Below are positions 35,001 through 46,909 of a stretch of DNA of 64,000 nucleotides, one piece after another. This stretch comes from Petrosia ficiformis (taxonomy: Eukaryota > Porifera > Demospongiae > Haplosclerida > Petrosiidae), in assembly GCA_947044365.1 (NCBI GenBank), contig OX345636.1:62300537-62364536 (forward strand), read 5' to 3'. Made by a program: the position numbers and the translations under genes. The notes below the pieces were generated by a model. That model was not told the origin of the DNA. It ran no database searches and saw nothing but the letters and a program-made list of their open reading frames with translations. The stretch's first letter is position 1, and each line of letters opens with the position of its first letter.

Positions 35001-38000
35001 GGATAATTCTTGGATCCCCTCACATGTTACCCACCAACCCCTCTGTCAGTGTCCCTGGATGTTGGTGTTACACTGACTGTCCTAGGATAATCCTAGGATC
35101 ACCTCACATGTTAGCCTCAAAACCCCTCTGTCAGAGTATCCCGGGATGTTGGTGTTACACTGACTGTCCTAGAATAATCCTAGGATCCCCTCACATGTTA
35201 CCCAACCCACCAACCCCTCTGTCAGAGTATCCTGGGATGTTGGTGTTACACTGACTGTCCTAGGATAATCCTAGGATTCCCTCACATGTTACCCAGTACC
35301 CACCGACCCCTCTGTCAGAGTATCCTGGGATGTTGGTGTTACACTGACTGTCCTAGGATAATCCTCACATGTTACCCAACCCACCAACCCCTCTGTCAGA
35401 GTATCCTGGGATGTTGGTGTTACACTGACTATCCTATATAGGATAATCCTAGGATCCCCTCACATGTTAGCCACAAACCCCTCTGTCAGAGTATCCTGGG
35501 ATGTTGGTGTTACACTGACTGTCCTAGGATAATCCTAGGATTCCCTCACATGTTACCCAGTACCCACCGACCCCTCTGTCAGAGTATCCTGGGATGTTGG
35601 TGTTACACTGACTGTCCTAGGATAATCCTCACATGTTACCCAACCCACCAACCCCTCTGTCAGAGTATCCTGGGATGTTGGTGTTACACTGACTATCCTA
35701 GGATAATCCTAGGATCCCCTCACATGTTAGCCACAAACCCCTCTGTCAGAGTATCCCGGGATGTTGGTGTTACACTGACTGTCCTAGGATAATCCTAGGA
35801 TTCCCTCACATGTTACCCAGTACCCACCGACCCCTCTGTCAGAGTATCCTGGGATGTTGGTGTTACACTGACTGTCCTAGTATAATCCTCACATGTAACC
35901 CAACCCACCAACCCCTCTGTCAGAGTATCCTGGGATGTTGGTGTTACACTGACTATCCTAGGATAATCCTAGGATCCCCTCACATGTTAGCCACAAACCC
36001 CTCTGTCAGAGTATCCCGGGATGTTGGTGTTACACTGACTGTCCTAGAATCCCCTCACATGTTACCCACCTGTATAGTTATGATACTAATAATAAGGAGG
36101 GAAAAATATTCAAAATTCCCAATAGTACTGATGAGTATAACAATATAATTGTAGTCATAGAATAATGTGTGAAGAACGTTGATAGAATAAAATGTAACAT
36201 AATGAAGTACATGTCTAATCAAAGTAACCCAATCAGTTTATGCAGTCTTCCTTGGAGATCTGCGGACAGGTGTTTCATTGCCTGTACTTGGCCTTTTTCG
36301 TGATCTGACACTAGTACTACATTTTTAAGAAAGAAAAAAGATCTGATCTGATAAAAAGATCATATTTTTTAGGACATACATGTACATATGCCCTCACTTG
36401 AAACTTGATTTTGTATACTTTTTAATAATTAATTGAAAATATGCACTGGTGATATACATATGTATAGCAAACGTATATAGGTAGCAGGAACAACATTATA
36501 GAGCTCATCTTGTTTAGCATATGAAAATTCTTTCATGGTGTGGAGCATTGAAATTGCTTAATGTCTACTCACATAGTTATATCATCCATGTTGATTGCTG
36601 ATTCGTACTGGCTGATAGAGATACTAAATGGTAGCAGCTTTTCCATAAGGTCTTTCTTATCAATTACCTCCTCAGGGATATCTGCCTTTTGGAATTGGTA
36701 CATCTGTATGTATGATAACAGTACATGAACTTCTACAAATGTTTCTTTGGTGAAATGTGAAGAGTACAACTTAACAGTATATGATGAATGAGATATAATT
36801 ATGGTTGATGCTGTGGTCAGGTTTAACACTCAATCCTTTAGGAATAGTATAAACCAACTATGCACTTGCTTGGTGCTAAAGTTACAGCAGTTTGTCACCT
36901 TGATATTTTAGCTTGGTCAAATATCTTGGCACCAAACAGCATTGACATTAGCACCTTGGAGTGTAAATTTGCTGAATACACTTCAAAGCTATGGTTTACC
37001 TTACCAAATTAACATAATTATACATACATGTATAATATACATGTATGTATACACACAAATGGGTATTTACTTATATGCACACAAAGACACATAATACCTT
37101 GCCCAACACAGGCAAAAGTTAATAACATCTTTAATGTACTAAACATACTATGCTTGTCCCTCTCTGTGGTTTAATCTCAATTACTTTACCAAGCCCAGTT
37201 TCTTCTAGCAACCGAAAAGCACGAATGGCTCCTTCTTTATTTCCCTTGTCTCGGAATTTCCTCATCTCTAATAATGCATTTAAATGTAGTGTCTTCCCTG
37301 GCAGGAGAAGAGAAAATGCAGCATTCCTCTGGACCTGTCCACCTGAATGGGTATCAACATCTGAAGATTCTAGAATGTATCATTGGTGATATAATTAAGC
37401 TGAAAGGGGAAATGAACATACCCATAGTAATGGTAGAAACAGCTTCTTCAACATTCCCTCGACCAGCAATGTATGCTGCATGTTGAATACACATATCTAC
37501 GAAATTTTCTGCTGCCTTGATAGCACTTTCAGAGATAGTGTCTGGTATTACCAGAGGTTGATTTATATAGTGCAACACATGGAGAGTTGCTACCACTCTT
37601 AGAATCTGACCACGTGACTTGCTAAGCATACCTATGTAGTAAAATTGAAAATCAGCCTATATATAGGTGAATATTAATTGCCATTAAGTACAAGTACAGA
37701 GATGTCCAAGTTTGCTATCAAAGACTAAGATATTTCATTGAACCCTAACCCTACACTAAATCAACCACAAATTGTAATAAATGATTTACTAACAGGGATA
37801 ATTACATACACATATTGTACCTCTTGTACATGTAGATTACATGTAAAAGTAGTGACTTTACCAGATAAAAAGTCATCCATACATGACAACTTTTGAAGAA
37901 GATCTTGTACATCGTCATACTTCTTTCTAAACACCTCACATGGTTTGGATATCACCCATTTTCTCACACTGCTATTATCAGACCAGAGTGCAGCCATTAA

Positions 38001-41000
38001 CCCAACTAGAAAAAAATTAATAGTAAAGTAAAATAATTATCACAGGTAATGTGTAAATATCTCACTTATAGATGTTGAAAATTCCTTATTAACTTTCTGT
38101 AACATATCAAAAGGAATCTGCATTGGTTTTGGAACAACCCAAAGAAGTCTCTGAGTAAATCCTTTTTCCACATTGGTTTGTTGTTCAATAAGAGACCGGG
38201 CGACACTTGGCTGTGTAAAGCCACCAATAGTCAACCCAGTGTACTTCATTTCAAAGTTTGCTTCACCAGACACTGTGTACACGATTTATCATACATATAC
38301 ATCATTACAGTATAGCTTTGCTTACCTGTTTTCCTAACCCATGGATTTGCTCCATACAGTTGTAGAAAAACAGCTAGCTCATGGGAGTCTGACAAACCTT
38401 TTCCACGGAACACGTTAATTTGCGTTAGAAACATTGGTAGCTCATCATATAGGCCAAGAAGTTTTGAATGATTAGCGTGCATTAGAGCTCCCATTTTCTC
38501 AAAACTCTGATCGTCCAAGAACCAAGAAGGAGATTCATCATTTGTGCTCATTGCATGAACATCCTCGACAATTTGCCTTAGCCATTTACAAAGAGAAGAT
38601 TTTCCACTACCTGTTGGCATACAGACTGATATCCACAGCAGAATTGGTTCTAGCCAATCTGTATTTTCAACTTCCACAACTGCATGGGACATAGCAAAGC
38701 TCACTATGAGAAGAATACCTGCCAGCACTGCAGTAGCTGGCATGCTTAGAGCTTGTCCTACTTGGTGGCATCCCTATGAATTGAAAAGTTGTGGTCAAAA
38801 CAACTTGATAAAGTGCATTGTTTAAAAACAACTGCAATCTAATTGCTAATAAATAGTATTGCTTACTTCATTCAATTGTCTTGGTAACAATTCCCAGTTT
38901 AAGTCATGCTCCCAACATTCTTTGAGTCTGGTAGAGAGTTGCACAGAAGCAGCCCTGTTTCTGGCAGTAGCAGCTGGAGATGAAGTCATAGAAGCCATCT
39001 CCAACACTTTCTATACATGTGTTCACACTTGCAGCATGTGTTCACACTTCCACCGCACATGCTCAATAAATGTGTGTTCATACATGTACTTTCATTTTGA
39101 GAACTAGGAATGTTAGAGCTCTTGGGAAAGTGCATTTCGGATGTCTCTGTACTTCGGAAGCTGATCTTTGCTGCTGTGTTTCTTCCTCCTGATATTCCTA
39201 ATCTATGGACTATTGCATTAGAGTTTGCTACAGCCGGAACAATATCACAAAAATGCATTACTCCTGATGTAGTTAAAGCACTTATGGAAAACATACAGAC
39301 CTTCAATGCAACTGCCTTTGATAGCGATGAGAAACTGTTCAGAGAGATAGTTACTCTAGACATTCCTGGAAAACCACTTGGTGTTCCACTTATCAGCGAT
39401 AACACAGTTTGTCTACTTTGTGGCAATAGCCTTTGTTTGAGGAATGACCGTCATTCTTCTGTTGTCATTTATGATGACAACCATGGTGCAATTCCAGGTT
39501 CTCATTTCCACAAGTATTGCTCAGAACGTTCATGCTGCTTTACTCAGTTTTATGGCTACTACACCAAAGGTGAAGGAAAAAGTATAGTTTTGTTTAATTC
39601 TGATTGGCATACTTTACCCTACTTTGTCACGTCGTGTGAGACAGCTTTCGCAATGGAATTTTTACGACGGTTGGATATGGAAATTCTGATTGGTCAGCTC
39701 AGTTTCAAACAAAGAGCAGAGATCTTCAATAGTGTTCATACTCCAAGCATTGCTGATATGGGGAGGTAAGATTGTATTACTGATGAGATTAAATAAATTA
39801 CTTTCTTACACATTCTAAGCATTAGTGAAGAATTAAATCGGAGGTTGAAACTAGATCGCAGACGCCTTGAGGAAGCATTTTTCCAACATGCTCTCCTACG
39901 GGTTGCATCCTGGTACCCAATCAGTTTTCCCATTAATGAACTACAACTTCAAGGTGGTTTGACAAATACCTTGCTGAAAGCTACACCTGTTTTTCACAAG
40001 ATTTTCATGAAACACTACTCAGGTATGATTGTGTTGTAGTTTTTGTTTTTAGCCACCTTACATATGAATGTTTCATAGAGCATCATTGCAGAGTAAATGG
40101 CTGCTCAGAAGTTTTAGTTTTAGATGGTAACATGAAAAACCACAGGGATGTGTGTTTTGCGACATGTGCTGGATATACAGAGTTTGATGGTCTCCCTGGA
40201 AAGATCATGTCTGGGTGCCCAAATACACCTGACTTTAAATCCCCTTTCTGCTCCCTTCATAAAGCGACTGCAGTTATTCCACAGGAGGTTGACAGTCAAC
40301 AATTGGTTATGGACAGGTCAGCTGACTCCAATGTGGAGACTCCAGCTGCCATGATACTAGGTAAACGATCAACACGACACTCAAACTTTTATCAGGTATG
40401 AATCCCAATGGAAGTGAAAATGTATACCACTATAATTATATACAAGTGAAAAGTTTCTTTGAGTTTAATTTTGTTGTGGAATGTTAGGTTGTTTGGCTTG
40501 GAAAATCGTTAGCTGAAAACAGCTGGGAGCCTGAGTCATCTCTTCCTAAGGAACTTGTTACTCAATATGAAGAAGGAATCATGCGTGAAGTTATTGATGA
40601 TAATTTTGCTTCTGGCTACCAGATCATCCACACACTCTCCTCTGCAGTAATTCAACATACTGATGAGCCACAGGAAAAGCGACCAAGAATGGACAAATCA
40701 TTTTCACCACATTCAACAGGGTTAACTGAAGTAACTGAATAGTATAGAATCGTTACTATTATCTCGTTTTCTACAACAGGGCTTTTGTATCAAATGACAT
40801 GGAGAGCCATTCTTTGAAATGCAACACAGAGAAGGACAAGCACATAAAGTTAAATTACAAGACAGCAGGTAACATGTTTTACAACTGTAAGGAGTTGTGC
40901 TGTCCCACTATTCAAATACAAATATACAATGCAGGCATTTTAGCAGCAGGCCTTGTGGTACTGTTACATTAATCGGAGAACTATATGGTGCAGAGTCCAA

Positions 41001-42476
41001 ATCACAAGTCTATGGATTAACACATGGATTTCTATACAATAATCAAAAGTCTACAAAAGATCTAAGTACGTTTAACATAATTATTACAGCATAACTGTTA
41101 GCGGTATTTTTCATTAGAAATCATCTGCTATGATGATGGTTGTCACCTACTGAAGTATGCAGCTAATAAATGTCGTAGTAATCTAACTGAGACTGCAACT
41201 CGACTATCTAATATGAAAATTGTCATCGATAGGATGCATTTCAAAGGGCACATTGACCAATGGTGCCGGGAGAACTGCAATCCTGACTCTGTTAAAGAGC
41301 TACAGGATGTAAGTACAACATAATTATTTTAGCTCAGCTGTGATTTTGATGTTTGTTCCTTATCTAGGTTAACACAGAAATCTGTGAACAAACCTTTGCA
41401 TGGCTTTCACAATATGCTAAAATAACTCGCCGGATGAACAGACAGCACTTCTTATTTTATATATTATATCTTTGCGAATTGCGAAATAGGCACAAGGCGT
41501 GTTAATAATATTATATTCTGTATGACATCACTGAGCACTTTCCATGCACATGTGTAATGATAATATTTATACATAATTATAAGAATATAATTATATATAT
41601 TATTTCAAAATAGCTGCATTGATAGGTTCAAGTTGAAGTTTACGCATCATAATCAGTGTTATTAACTTATTATCATTGCTATTATCCTCATTTATCATTT
41701 TCAACAAGCTGTAGCTGTATACCATGATACTCTGACAGAGGGGTTGGTGGTTAACATGTGAGGGGATCCTAGGTAACATGTGAGGTGATCCTAGGATTAT
41801 CCTAGGAGAGTCAGTGTAACACCAACATCCAGGGATACTCTGACAGAGGGGTTGGTGGGTAACATGTGAGGTGATCCTAGGATTATCCTAGGACAGTCAG
41901 TGTAACAACAACATCCAGGGATACTCTGACAGAGGGGTTGGTGGGTAACATGTGAGGTGATCCTAGGATTATCCTAGGAGAGTCAGTGTAACACCAACAT
42001 CCAGGGATACTCTGACAGAGGGGTTGGTGGGTAACATGTGAGGTGATCCTAGGATTATCCTAGGACAGTCAGTGTAACACCAACATCCAGGGATACTCTG
42101 ACATAGGGTTGGTGGGTAACATGTGAGGGGATTCAAGGACTATCTTAGGGTAGGGTAATGCCATCCCTGGTAATCCTTAGTAACTTTGGATTGTACACCG
42201 GACAATTGACTGTCTGCGGGGTGGTTGGACAAGGCTCAGTTTTTAAGCACTACATGTTATGTGAATTATCGGGATACAGTATAAACAGTAGGAGTGATGA
42301 TACTACATGTAGTAAAGATGAATTAGAGACATACAATTATGTTTGGCTTGTCTGTTACATCCAGCATATTCACTTTTATATTCCTACCATTGCTATTTCT
42401 ACTTGTGATGATTGAGTGGCGACGTTTGATACGATGGATGAAAGTGTCATTTCAAATGAAAAAACAACAGCTATAA
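32023..42476 (+). CDS. Frizzled/Smoothened-like seven-TM receptor fragment
   Basis: Exons by splice site and phase: 32023-32144, 34136-34268, 34455-34651, 42327-42476. The first begins DENRFKFPLQ, like the charged loop after TM1 in class F receptors, then a TM (LTLLFIISFSYTFIAYF). The second gives FLWIIFVAVMFWKLVFP; the third FVLPYILIITT...GCVSRNG and IIFPAIFLCSLGMFLLMIIL; the last FTFIFLPLLFLLVMIEWRRL then KKQQL and stop. Such receptors bind Wnt-type ligands at the plasma membrane. The CRD and TM1 are not in the window, an exon around TM2-3 may be missing, and TM7 is not visible, so it may be partial or pseudogenised. Its third intron contains the 7.3-kb transposon. Confidence 0.6.
32745..33175. 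mobile_element. MITE with 60-bp TIRs in a receptor intron
   Basis: Ends CACTGCAAAAAC and GTTTTTGCAGTG, with arms continuing (GTTAAAATAAC, GGTTAGTACAGTTGCAAGGA and complement). TA flanks both sides. No coding; superfamily uncertain. Confidence 0.85.
34975..36065 (+). repeat. Left subterminal minisatellite
   Basis: About 12 units of roughly 80-95 bp: CTCTGTCAGAGTATCC, GGGATGTTGGTGTTACACTG, ACTGTCCTAGGATAATCCTA, then CACATGTTACCC. The palindrome CCTAGGATAATCCTAGG recurs in most units. Open frames across it are artefacts. Confidence 0.95.
36238..38998 (-). CDS. DUF3987-like P-loop ATPase in the transposon
   Basis: Exons: 38998-38867 (ATG, MASMTSSPAATARNRAAS), 38773-38326, 38272-38066, 38005-37862, 37631-37422, 37369-37149, about 36826-36573, 36310-36238. 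The second carries Walker A (MPTGSGKSSLCKWL) and Walker B-like LLGLYDELPMFL; the third GLTIGGFTQPSVARSLIEQQ and GFTQRLLWVVPKP, as in DUF3987 primase-helicase-related ATPases. The last exon is basic (VRSRKRPSTGNETPVRRSPR), NLS-like. About 560 residues, no stop seen; only the exon 6-7 phase is unresolved. Shares a 110-bp divergent promoter with the transposase, so a role in replication or excision of the element is inferred. Confidence 0.72.
38999..39109. promoter_or_regulatory. Divergent promoter between ATPase and transposase
   Basis: Only 111 bp separate the two ATGs. It contains two direct copies of ATGTGTTCACACTT and two GT-rich half-sites (ATGTGTG, ACATGT). No TATA box seen. Confidence 0.5.
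39110..41505 (+). CDS. KDZ-superfamily transposase with CxC and chromo-like parts
   Basis: Exons: 39110-39765, 39820-40022, 40079-40395, 40488-40720, 40780-40868, 40935-41065, 41118-41308, 41368-41505. Exon 1 holds a cysteine cluster (NTVCLLCGNSLCLR, HKYCSERSCCF). Exon 3 has VLVLDGNMKNHRDVC, the first catalytic Asp, then GLPGKIMSGCPNTPDFKSPF with CSLH. A chromo-like stretch follows (VVWLGKSLAENSWEPESSLP). Exon 7 gives IICYDDGCHLLKYA (second Asp) and VIDRMHFKGHIDQWC; exon 8 NTEICEQTFAWLSQYAKITR (Glu). This D-D-E layout fits the Kyakuja-Dileera-Zisupton group. One base appears lost near 40947 (AGILAA to RPCGTV), so this copy may be inactive. N-terminal start uncertain. Confidence 0.78.
41735..42135 (-). 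repeat. Right subterminal minisatellite
   Basis: About five units of the same sequence as the left array, in inverted orientation, part of the long TIR. Confidence 0.95.
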
Positions 42477-42536
42477 TGAAATGAGACTTGTCAAATTACT
42501 AGAACAGAGTTCTTTATTTTTGTTAGCTATATATAT

Positions 42537-43190
42537 ACATTAGACATTGTGCAGTAGAATACAGTTTTGTTTGTTATTGCTGGTAGTAGTATAATAGGAA
42601 CATTTTTTTTGTGATATCATACATGTCATAGTTTGTAATATATACATGTGTATATCTCTTAATAAGAAACCATGTTTATATTGCATTTGCATGTGGCAAT
42701 TCATTGATCATATTTACTGAATTGGTGGATTGAATCAAACTCTGAATGGTTATGAAAATAATTTCATGTGCACAGCACAATGGTTATGTCTGTCATCGGA
42801 AGTCTATAATTATAATTATAAACATTTTGGTGACATCATACATGTCACAGTTTTATCATTGGTAAGTTTTGATATACCATGAGATACAGATATATCTATG
42901 CTTATTAAGCTTAATAATTAATTATTTATCTGGCTTCAGTCTACATAAAAGTGTTTTTACACATTTTCTCCCTAGCTAGAATCATGAGCTTTTAAAATTT
43001 GACAGCACAGAAATGTAACTTACGAATTCTTGCTCATGTCCAAAATGTATGATTGCATGGTATTGCCTTGTGAATCAATGAATCAATCCATTTTTGTCTT
43101 GGTCCCAGTTTCCCCACATTCCCTCTCTATTGATGTCTGGCTACACGAGACTATTCAAATTGAACATGTCAAAGAATGTTAATAATAATA
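42537..43190. repeat. Segmental repeat, copy B (pairs with 23661-24290)
   Basis: Begins 60 bp after the Frizzled-like stop codon and is collinear with 23661-24290 over about 640 bp. Confidence 0.85.
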
Positions 43191-43194
43191 ATAA

Positions 43195-43840
43195 TACTTA
43201 TATAGAGGCTTATATGTGGTTACTAGGGACATTTCATGTTAGAATATAGTAATATAATTATATAGAGGCTTATATGTGGTTGCTAGGGACATTTCATGCT
43301 AGAATATAGTGATATAATTACCTAGTTATATAGAGGCTTATATGTGGTTACTAGAGACATTTGATGTTAGAATAATTATAGTGATATAATTACCTCGCTA
43401 TATAGAGGCTTATCCGAGGTTGCTAGGGATATTTCATAATAGAATATAGTGATATAAATAGAGGCTTATATGTGGTTGCTAGGAACATTTCATGTGAGAA
43501 TATAGTGATATAATTAGAGGCTTATATGTGGTTGCTAGGGACATTTCATGTGAGAATATAGTTATATCATTACCTAGTTATATAGAGGCTTATATGTGGT
43601 TGCTAGGGACATTTCATGCTAGATATAATTAGAGGCTTATATGTGGTTGCTAAGGACATTTCATGTTAGAATATAGTGATATAATTACCTAGTTATACAG
43701 AGGCTTATATTTGGTTGCTAAGGACATTTCATGTTAGAATATAGTGATATAATTACCTAGTTATATAATGGCTTATATTTGGTTGCTAGCAACATTTCAT
43801 GATAAAATAATTATACTGATATAATTACCTAGTTATATGA
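43195..43840 (+). repeat. Minisatellite, about 10 units of 50-75 bp
   Basis: Units contain AGGCTTATATGTGGTTGCTA, GGGACATTTCATGTTAGAAT and ATAGTGATATAATTACCTAG. Two more units lie at 44740-44865, beyond an insertion. Confidence 0.95.
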
Positions 43841-43841
43841 A

Positions 43842-44634
43842 TACCGTCGGGACGGGACCCTCGCCTACGTGGCAAGGTAATACAAACTATAATTTCGAAA
43901 TATAATATGCCAAAAGATTATAATTATCATTGCTCGTTTGTATGGTCATATAATAATGAGAATGTTTACTTCAGATTGTTTAGTTTGTGTATAAAACATA
44001 TTAAGTTATAAAACTGTACTGGCATGTTAGTTTTTATAATAATATTATAATAGATATAGATATATATATATAATATATATATATATATAAATTATATAAA
44101 CTAACATGTCACTACTTATTACTTAGTATGATTATACTAGTCTCTTCCTTGTCTATACTATAAGTCTTACATTTTAGTCTCTGTATTATCTGAAAGAAGA
44201 AAGAAAGATCCTCAATTCGTCTTGTGAAATATTCCACAAAGACAGCATAGACAGGTCCTCAAAACTGCTGACGTTCGAGTAACGTGCACAGCACATGACT
44301 TGAAATTGAAATAGGCGGAGTTTGAAAGTAATGGAGAATGCTTGGAGCCAGTACTCGATGTTGTAGCAACCACTACCCAAATTTTGTTTGCTTTTATGTA
44401 GTGCTTTGCTAGCGATAGTCATGATACAGGAGTAGTTATGTTTTGATGTGTCCAGATGCCTCCACGAGTCTTCTCAAGTCTGGAAACAGTAATCGTGAGT
44501 TATAAACATTGTGATAACTTTATAACCGAAAGGTTTAAGAAGAATTCCTACGTTATTTTTTTTCCTTGTATAATTTGAAGTCTACCAGTACCTCTTTTGA
44601 AATGTCAATGTTTTTATTTTTCCAGAAAAATTGC

Positions 44635-44674
<40 letters not shown>

Positions 44675-44738
44675 ACAGACACACAGACACACAGACAAAA
44701 CGATTACCGTACCCTTCCGCCTACGCTACGCGGCGAGG
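43842..44738. mobile_element. Insertion splitting the minisatellite
   Basis: Bounded by GC-rich direct blocks of one type (ACCGTCGGGACGGGACCCTC...GGTAATA at the left, ACCGTACCCTTCCGCCTACG...GAGGGTAATA at the right). The right block is also a hairpin (TACCCTTCCGCC/GGCGAGGGTA). Contains the 20.3-kb-related repeat in inverted orientation and a CA tract (44637-44697). Confidence 0.5.
44637..44697. repeat. (CA)n microsatellite with ACAG variants
   Basis: CACACA run followed by ACACAG repeats. Confidence 0.95.
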
Positions 44739-45070
44739 GTAATAATGGTTTATATTTGGTTGCTAAGGACATTTCATGTTAGAATATAGTAATAATATAA
44801 TTAAAAAGTTATATAGAGGCTTATATATGGTTACTAGGGTCATTTCATGTTAGAATATAGTTAACTAAAACTTCCCAATATTTGTCAATTTTCATTATAG
44901 TTACTACAGTTAGACATGTAATTTAGTTATACATGTAGTTTAGTTAACTAACAGTTAATAAAAGGGATTTTAGTTTTAGTTATAGTAGACTAAAACAGCT
45001 CTAATGTACATGTATAGTTTACATACACATATATACACATGTTAACTATCAAATGAGTTGGACTGACCTG

Positions 45071-45130
45071 ATTACTCATGTCTGGTGTGATAGATACAGA
45101 ACCAGGTGAGATAGAGGTGGTCTCATACCT
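45071..45130 (-). CDS. Isolated exon-like segment
   Basis: Minus strand: acceptor TTGTAG, frame YETTSISPGSVSITPDMSNQ, donor GTCAGT. Ser/Thr-rich; no neighbours found. Confidence 0.2.
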
Positions 45131-45249
45131 ACAAAATCAAAGAACAATGCATGTAATAGTCACTATAGTAAACTTATGTTTTATTATAATAGAGTAATTT
45201 TATTGAGCCTTAATAACACAGTAGAGTTTTTTTAATTATCAATAACAAT

Positions 45250-46010
45250 AATAAAATTATTATTAATAAAAACTGAACGTTTCGACCCGAAGGTCTTCTT
45301 CAGCAGTATACAAAAAACAAAACCAAATAGCCTATTTATATACGGACAGATAACAAGTGATGACATCATGACAGTACAAAGAGTGAGAACAATGATGGTA
45401 CAGGAATACAAAGGGTAGTACAGAAAATAACAAGGTTTGACAATGATGGTACAAGAAAAGTAAACTATGACATGAAGGTTTAGATTAAGTCTGTGATGGT
45501 AGAATAGAGTCCCAAGACGGATTAATGTGTACTCCAGGGTCTGTATTGATGGTGTCAGAAGTACTTTTTATTAAGATAGCTTCTCTGATCTTTCTTCTTC
45601 TCCAATTTTCTTCAACTGCTAAAACTTCACACTTGTCCCATAGAATACTGTGACCTGTAGAATGAACATGTACTGATATAGCATTGTTATGATCTCCGAT
45701 CTTGATAGCTCTCTTGTGTTCACTCATCCTGATCTTGAAAGTCCTTCCGGTTTCACCTATGTAAGTTCCACCACATTCACAATGAATGGCATAAATGACC
45801 CCCGTCTTTTCAAAGGGTGGAATCGGTGTTTTGACTTGTGTCAACATATTCCCAAGTGTGCTTTTACTGGTAAAGGCAATTTTCACTGGTAGATGTTTAC
45901 AAACTACATCAATATTCTCACTGAGTCCCGGAGTGTATGGCAACACAAGGGTCTTAATCTCTTCAATTACATGTGTGGGTCAAATTGTTATGTTTTTCTA
46001 TGTCTGACCC
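45250..46010 (-). mobile_element. Penelope-like element 3' end with GIY-YIG nuclease
   Basis: The frame 45946-45485 reads LPVKIAFTSKSTLGNMLTQV, then GVIYAIHCECGGTYIGETGR, TFKIRMSEHKRAIKIGDHNN and AISVHVHSTGHSILWDKCEV...REAILIKS...NPSWDSIL. GIY (here VIYAI), YIG, the Arg of GRTFKIR and the downstream Glu (REA) are visible, as in the endonuclease of Penelope-like elements. The reverse transcriptase part upstream is missing. The 3' region contains GAAGAAGACCTTCGGGTCGA (minus strand), a motif common in such 3' ends. Frame intact but the element is 5'-truncated. Confidence 0.85.
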
Positions 46011-46905
46011 AGTTGACAAGATTATGTTGCATCACACAATAACTGGAATGCATCAAAACAATACAATTACATAAATATATATATTATACATTTCATACAC
46101 TTATTAAAGACTGTCACTTTCACTTCCTGACTCTGGGTGACACTCTAAAGCAAAGAAGCAAATCTACTTTAGCTGCTTTGGATCACGGGAACAGGTAACG
46201 ACAGTATAACTCGTAGCCATTGCACACGAGGCAGACGTATTCTAAATAACGGCCAATCTAAAGTTAATTAATTTTCTGAAAATTAATAACAATGGCGCAT
46301 CAGAGCACTGATCACTGCGTCTGGAATTGCTTAGAGAGTGTCAGAGGCGCGCCATACGAGCTTAGCAACAACACTGAAAAGAATGTATTACCTAATAAAA
46401 TAATGGGATTATATATAGACTAGTGCATATAGCAAGTATTATTAGTAGGTATGTGTGACTAACCAGGTCGAAGTACAAGTGATGGTTGAGTGTCCATGGA
46501 GGTTAGTATACCTACAGAATTAGGAACAATGTGTCCATGAATTCTATGCAGTATAATGTACATATGTACACTACACACATGCATATGTATATGTACATAC
46601 AACATAACTAAAAGTGGTCTTTATTGTTTTAATAAATACATTTTACAAATGAAAGAGCATGTATGGATGTCTACACTGAATAATAAAGAGAAAAAATGGA
46701 GTAATTCAAAAAGGTCATGCAGATATCTCGTCTTTCAGAAATTATTTCAAACCAAAACTCATAAAAGAACAGCAAAAAAGCTGATAATGCAGTGCTACAA
46801 GGAAGCCTTAGGTCTTGCATCTACATAGGCAAGTCAGCAGCAGGGATGTAGGGGATATTTCCCCTTCGATTTCAGACTAAATATACATTATAGCAATATA
46901 TAAAT
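46011..46905. other. Gap without supported genes
   Basis: Contains a relatively GC-rich patch at 46110-46370 that could be a promoter region, and a weak exon-like segment (minus strand) at 46470-46500. Confidence 0.4.
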
Positions 46906-46909
46906 TTGA

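Larger units (their letters stand above)
34910..42236 (+). mobile_element. Complete 7.3-kb KDZ-type transposon with TSD
   Basis: Perfect 9-bp direct repeats CAGTTTTTA lie at 34901-34909 and 42237-42245. The element begins CACACATGTCCAACCACC and ends with the complement of AGCCTTGTCCAACCACC. The inverted ends extend through GACAGTTAACTGTCCGGTGT, ACAATCCAAAGTTACTAAGG and ATTACCAGGGATGGCATTAC, then into minisatellite arrays of the same unit in opposite orientations. Inside are two divergent multi-exon genes, transposase (plus) and P-loop ATPase (minus). It sits in the third intron of the Frizzled-like gene. Confidence 0.88.

Noticed and set aside
34982..36148. Long open frames with repeated PRIILGSPHML and CQSI.GCWCYTD peptides
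   Set aside because: They are translations of the subterminal minisatellite; the units vary in length and frame, so no protein is likely.
38986..39426. 146-codon minus-strand ORF
   Set aside because: It is antisense to the cysteine-cluster exon of the transposase and overlaps the ATPase start; a shadow frame.
43195..43840. CRISPR-like array
   Set aside because: Units are contiguous, diverged minisatellite repeats without unique spacers, in a eukaryotic context.
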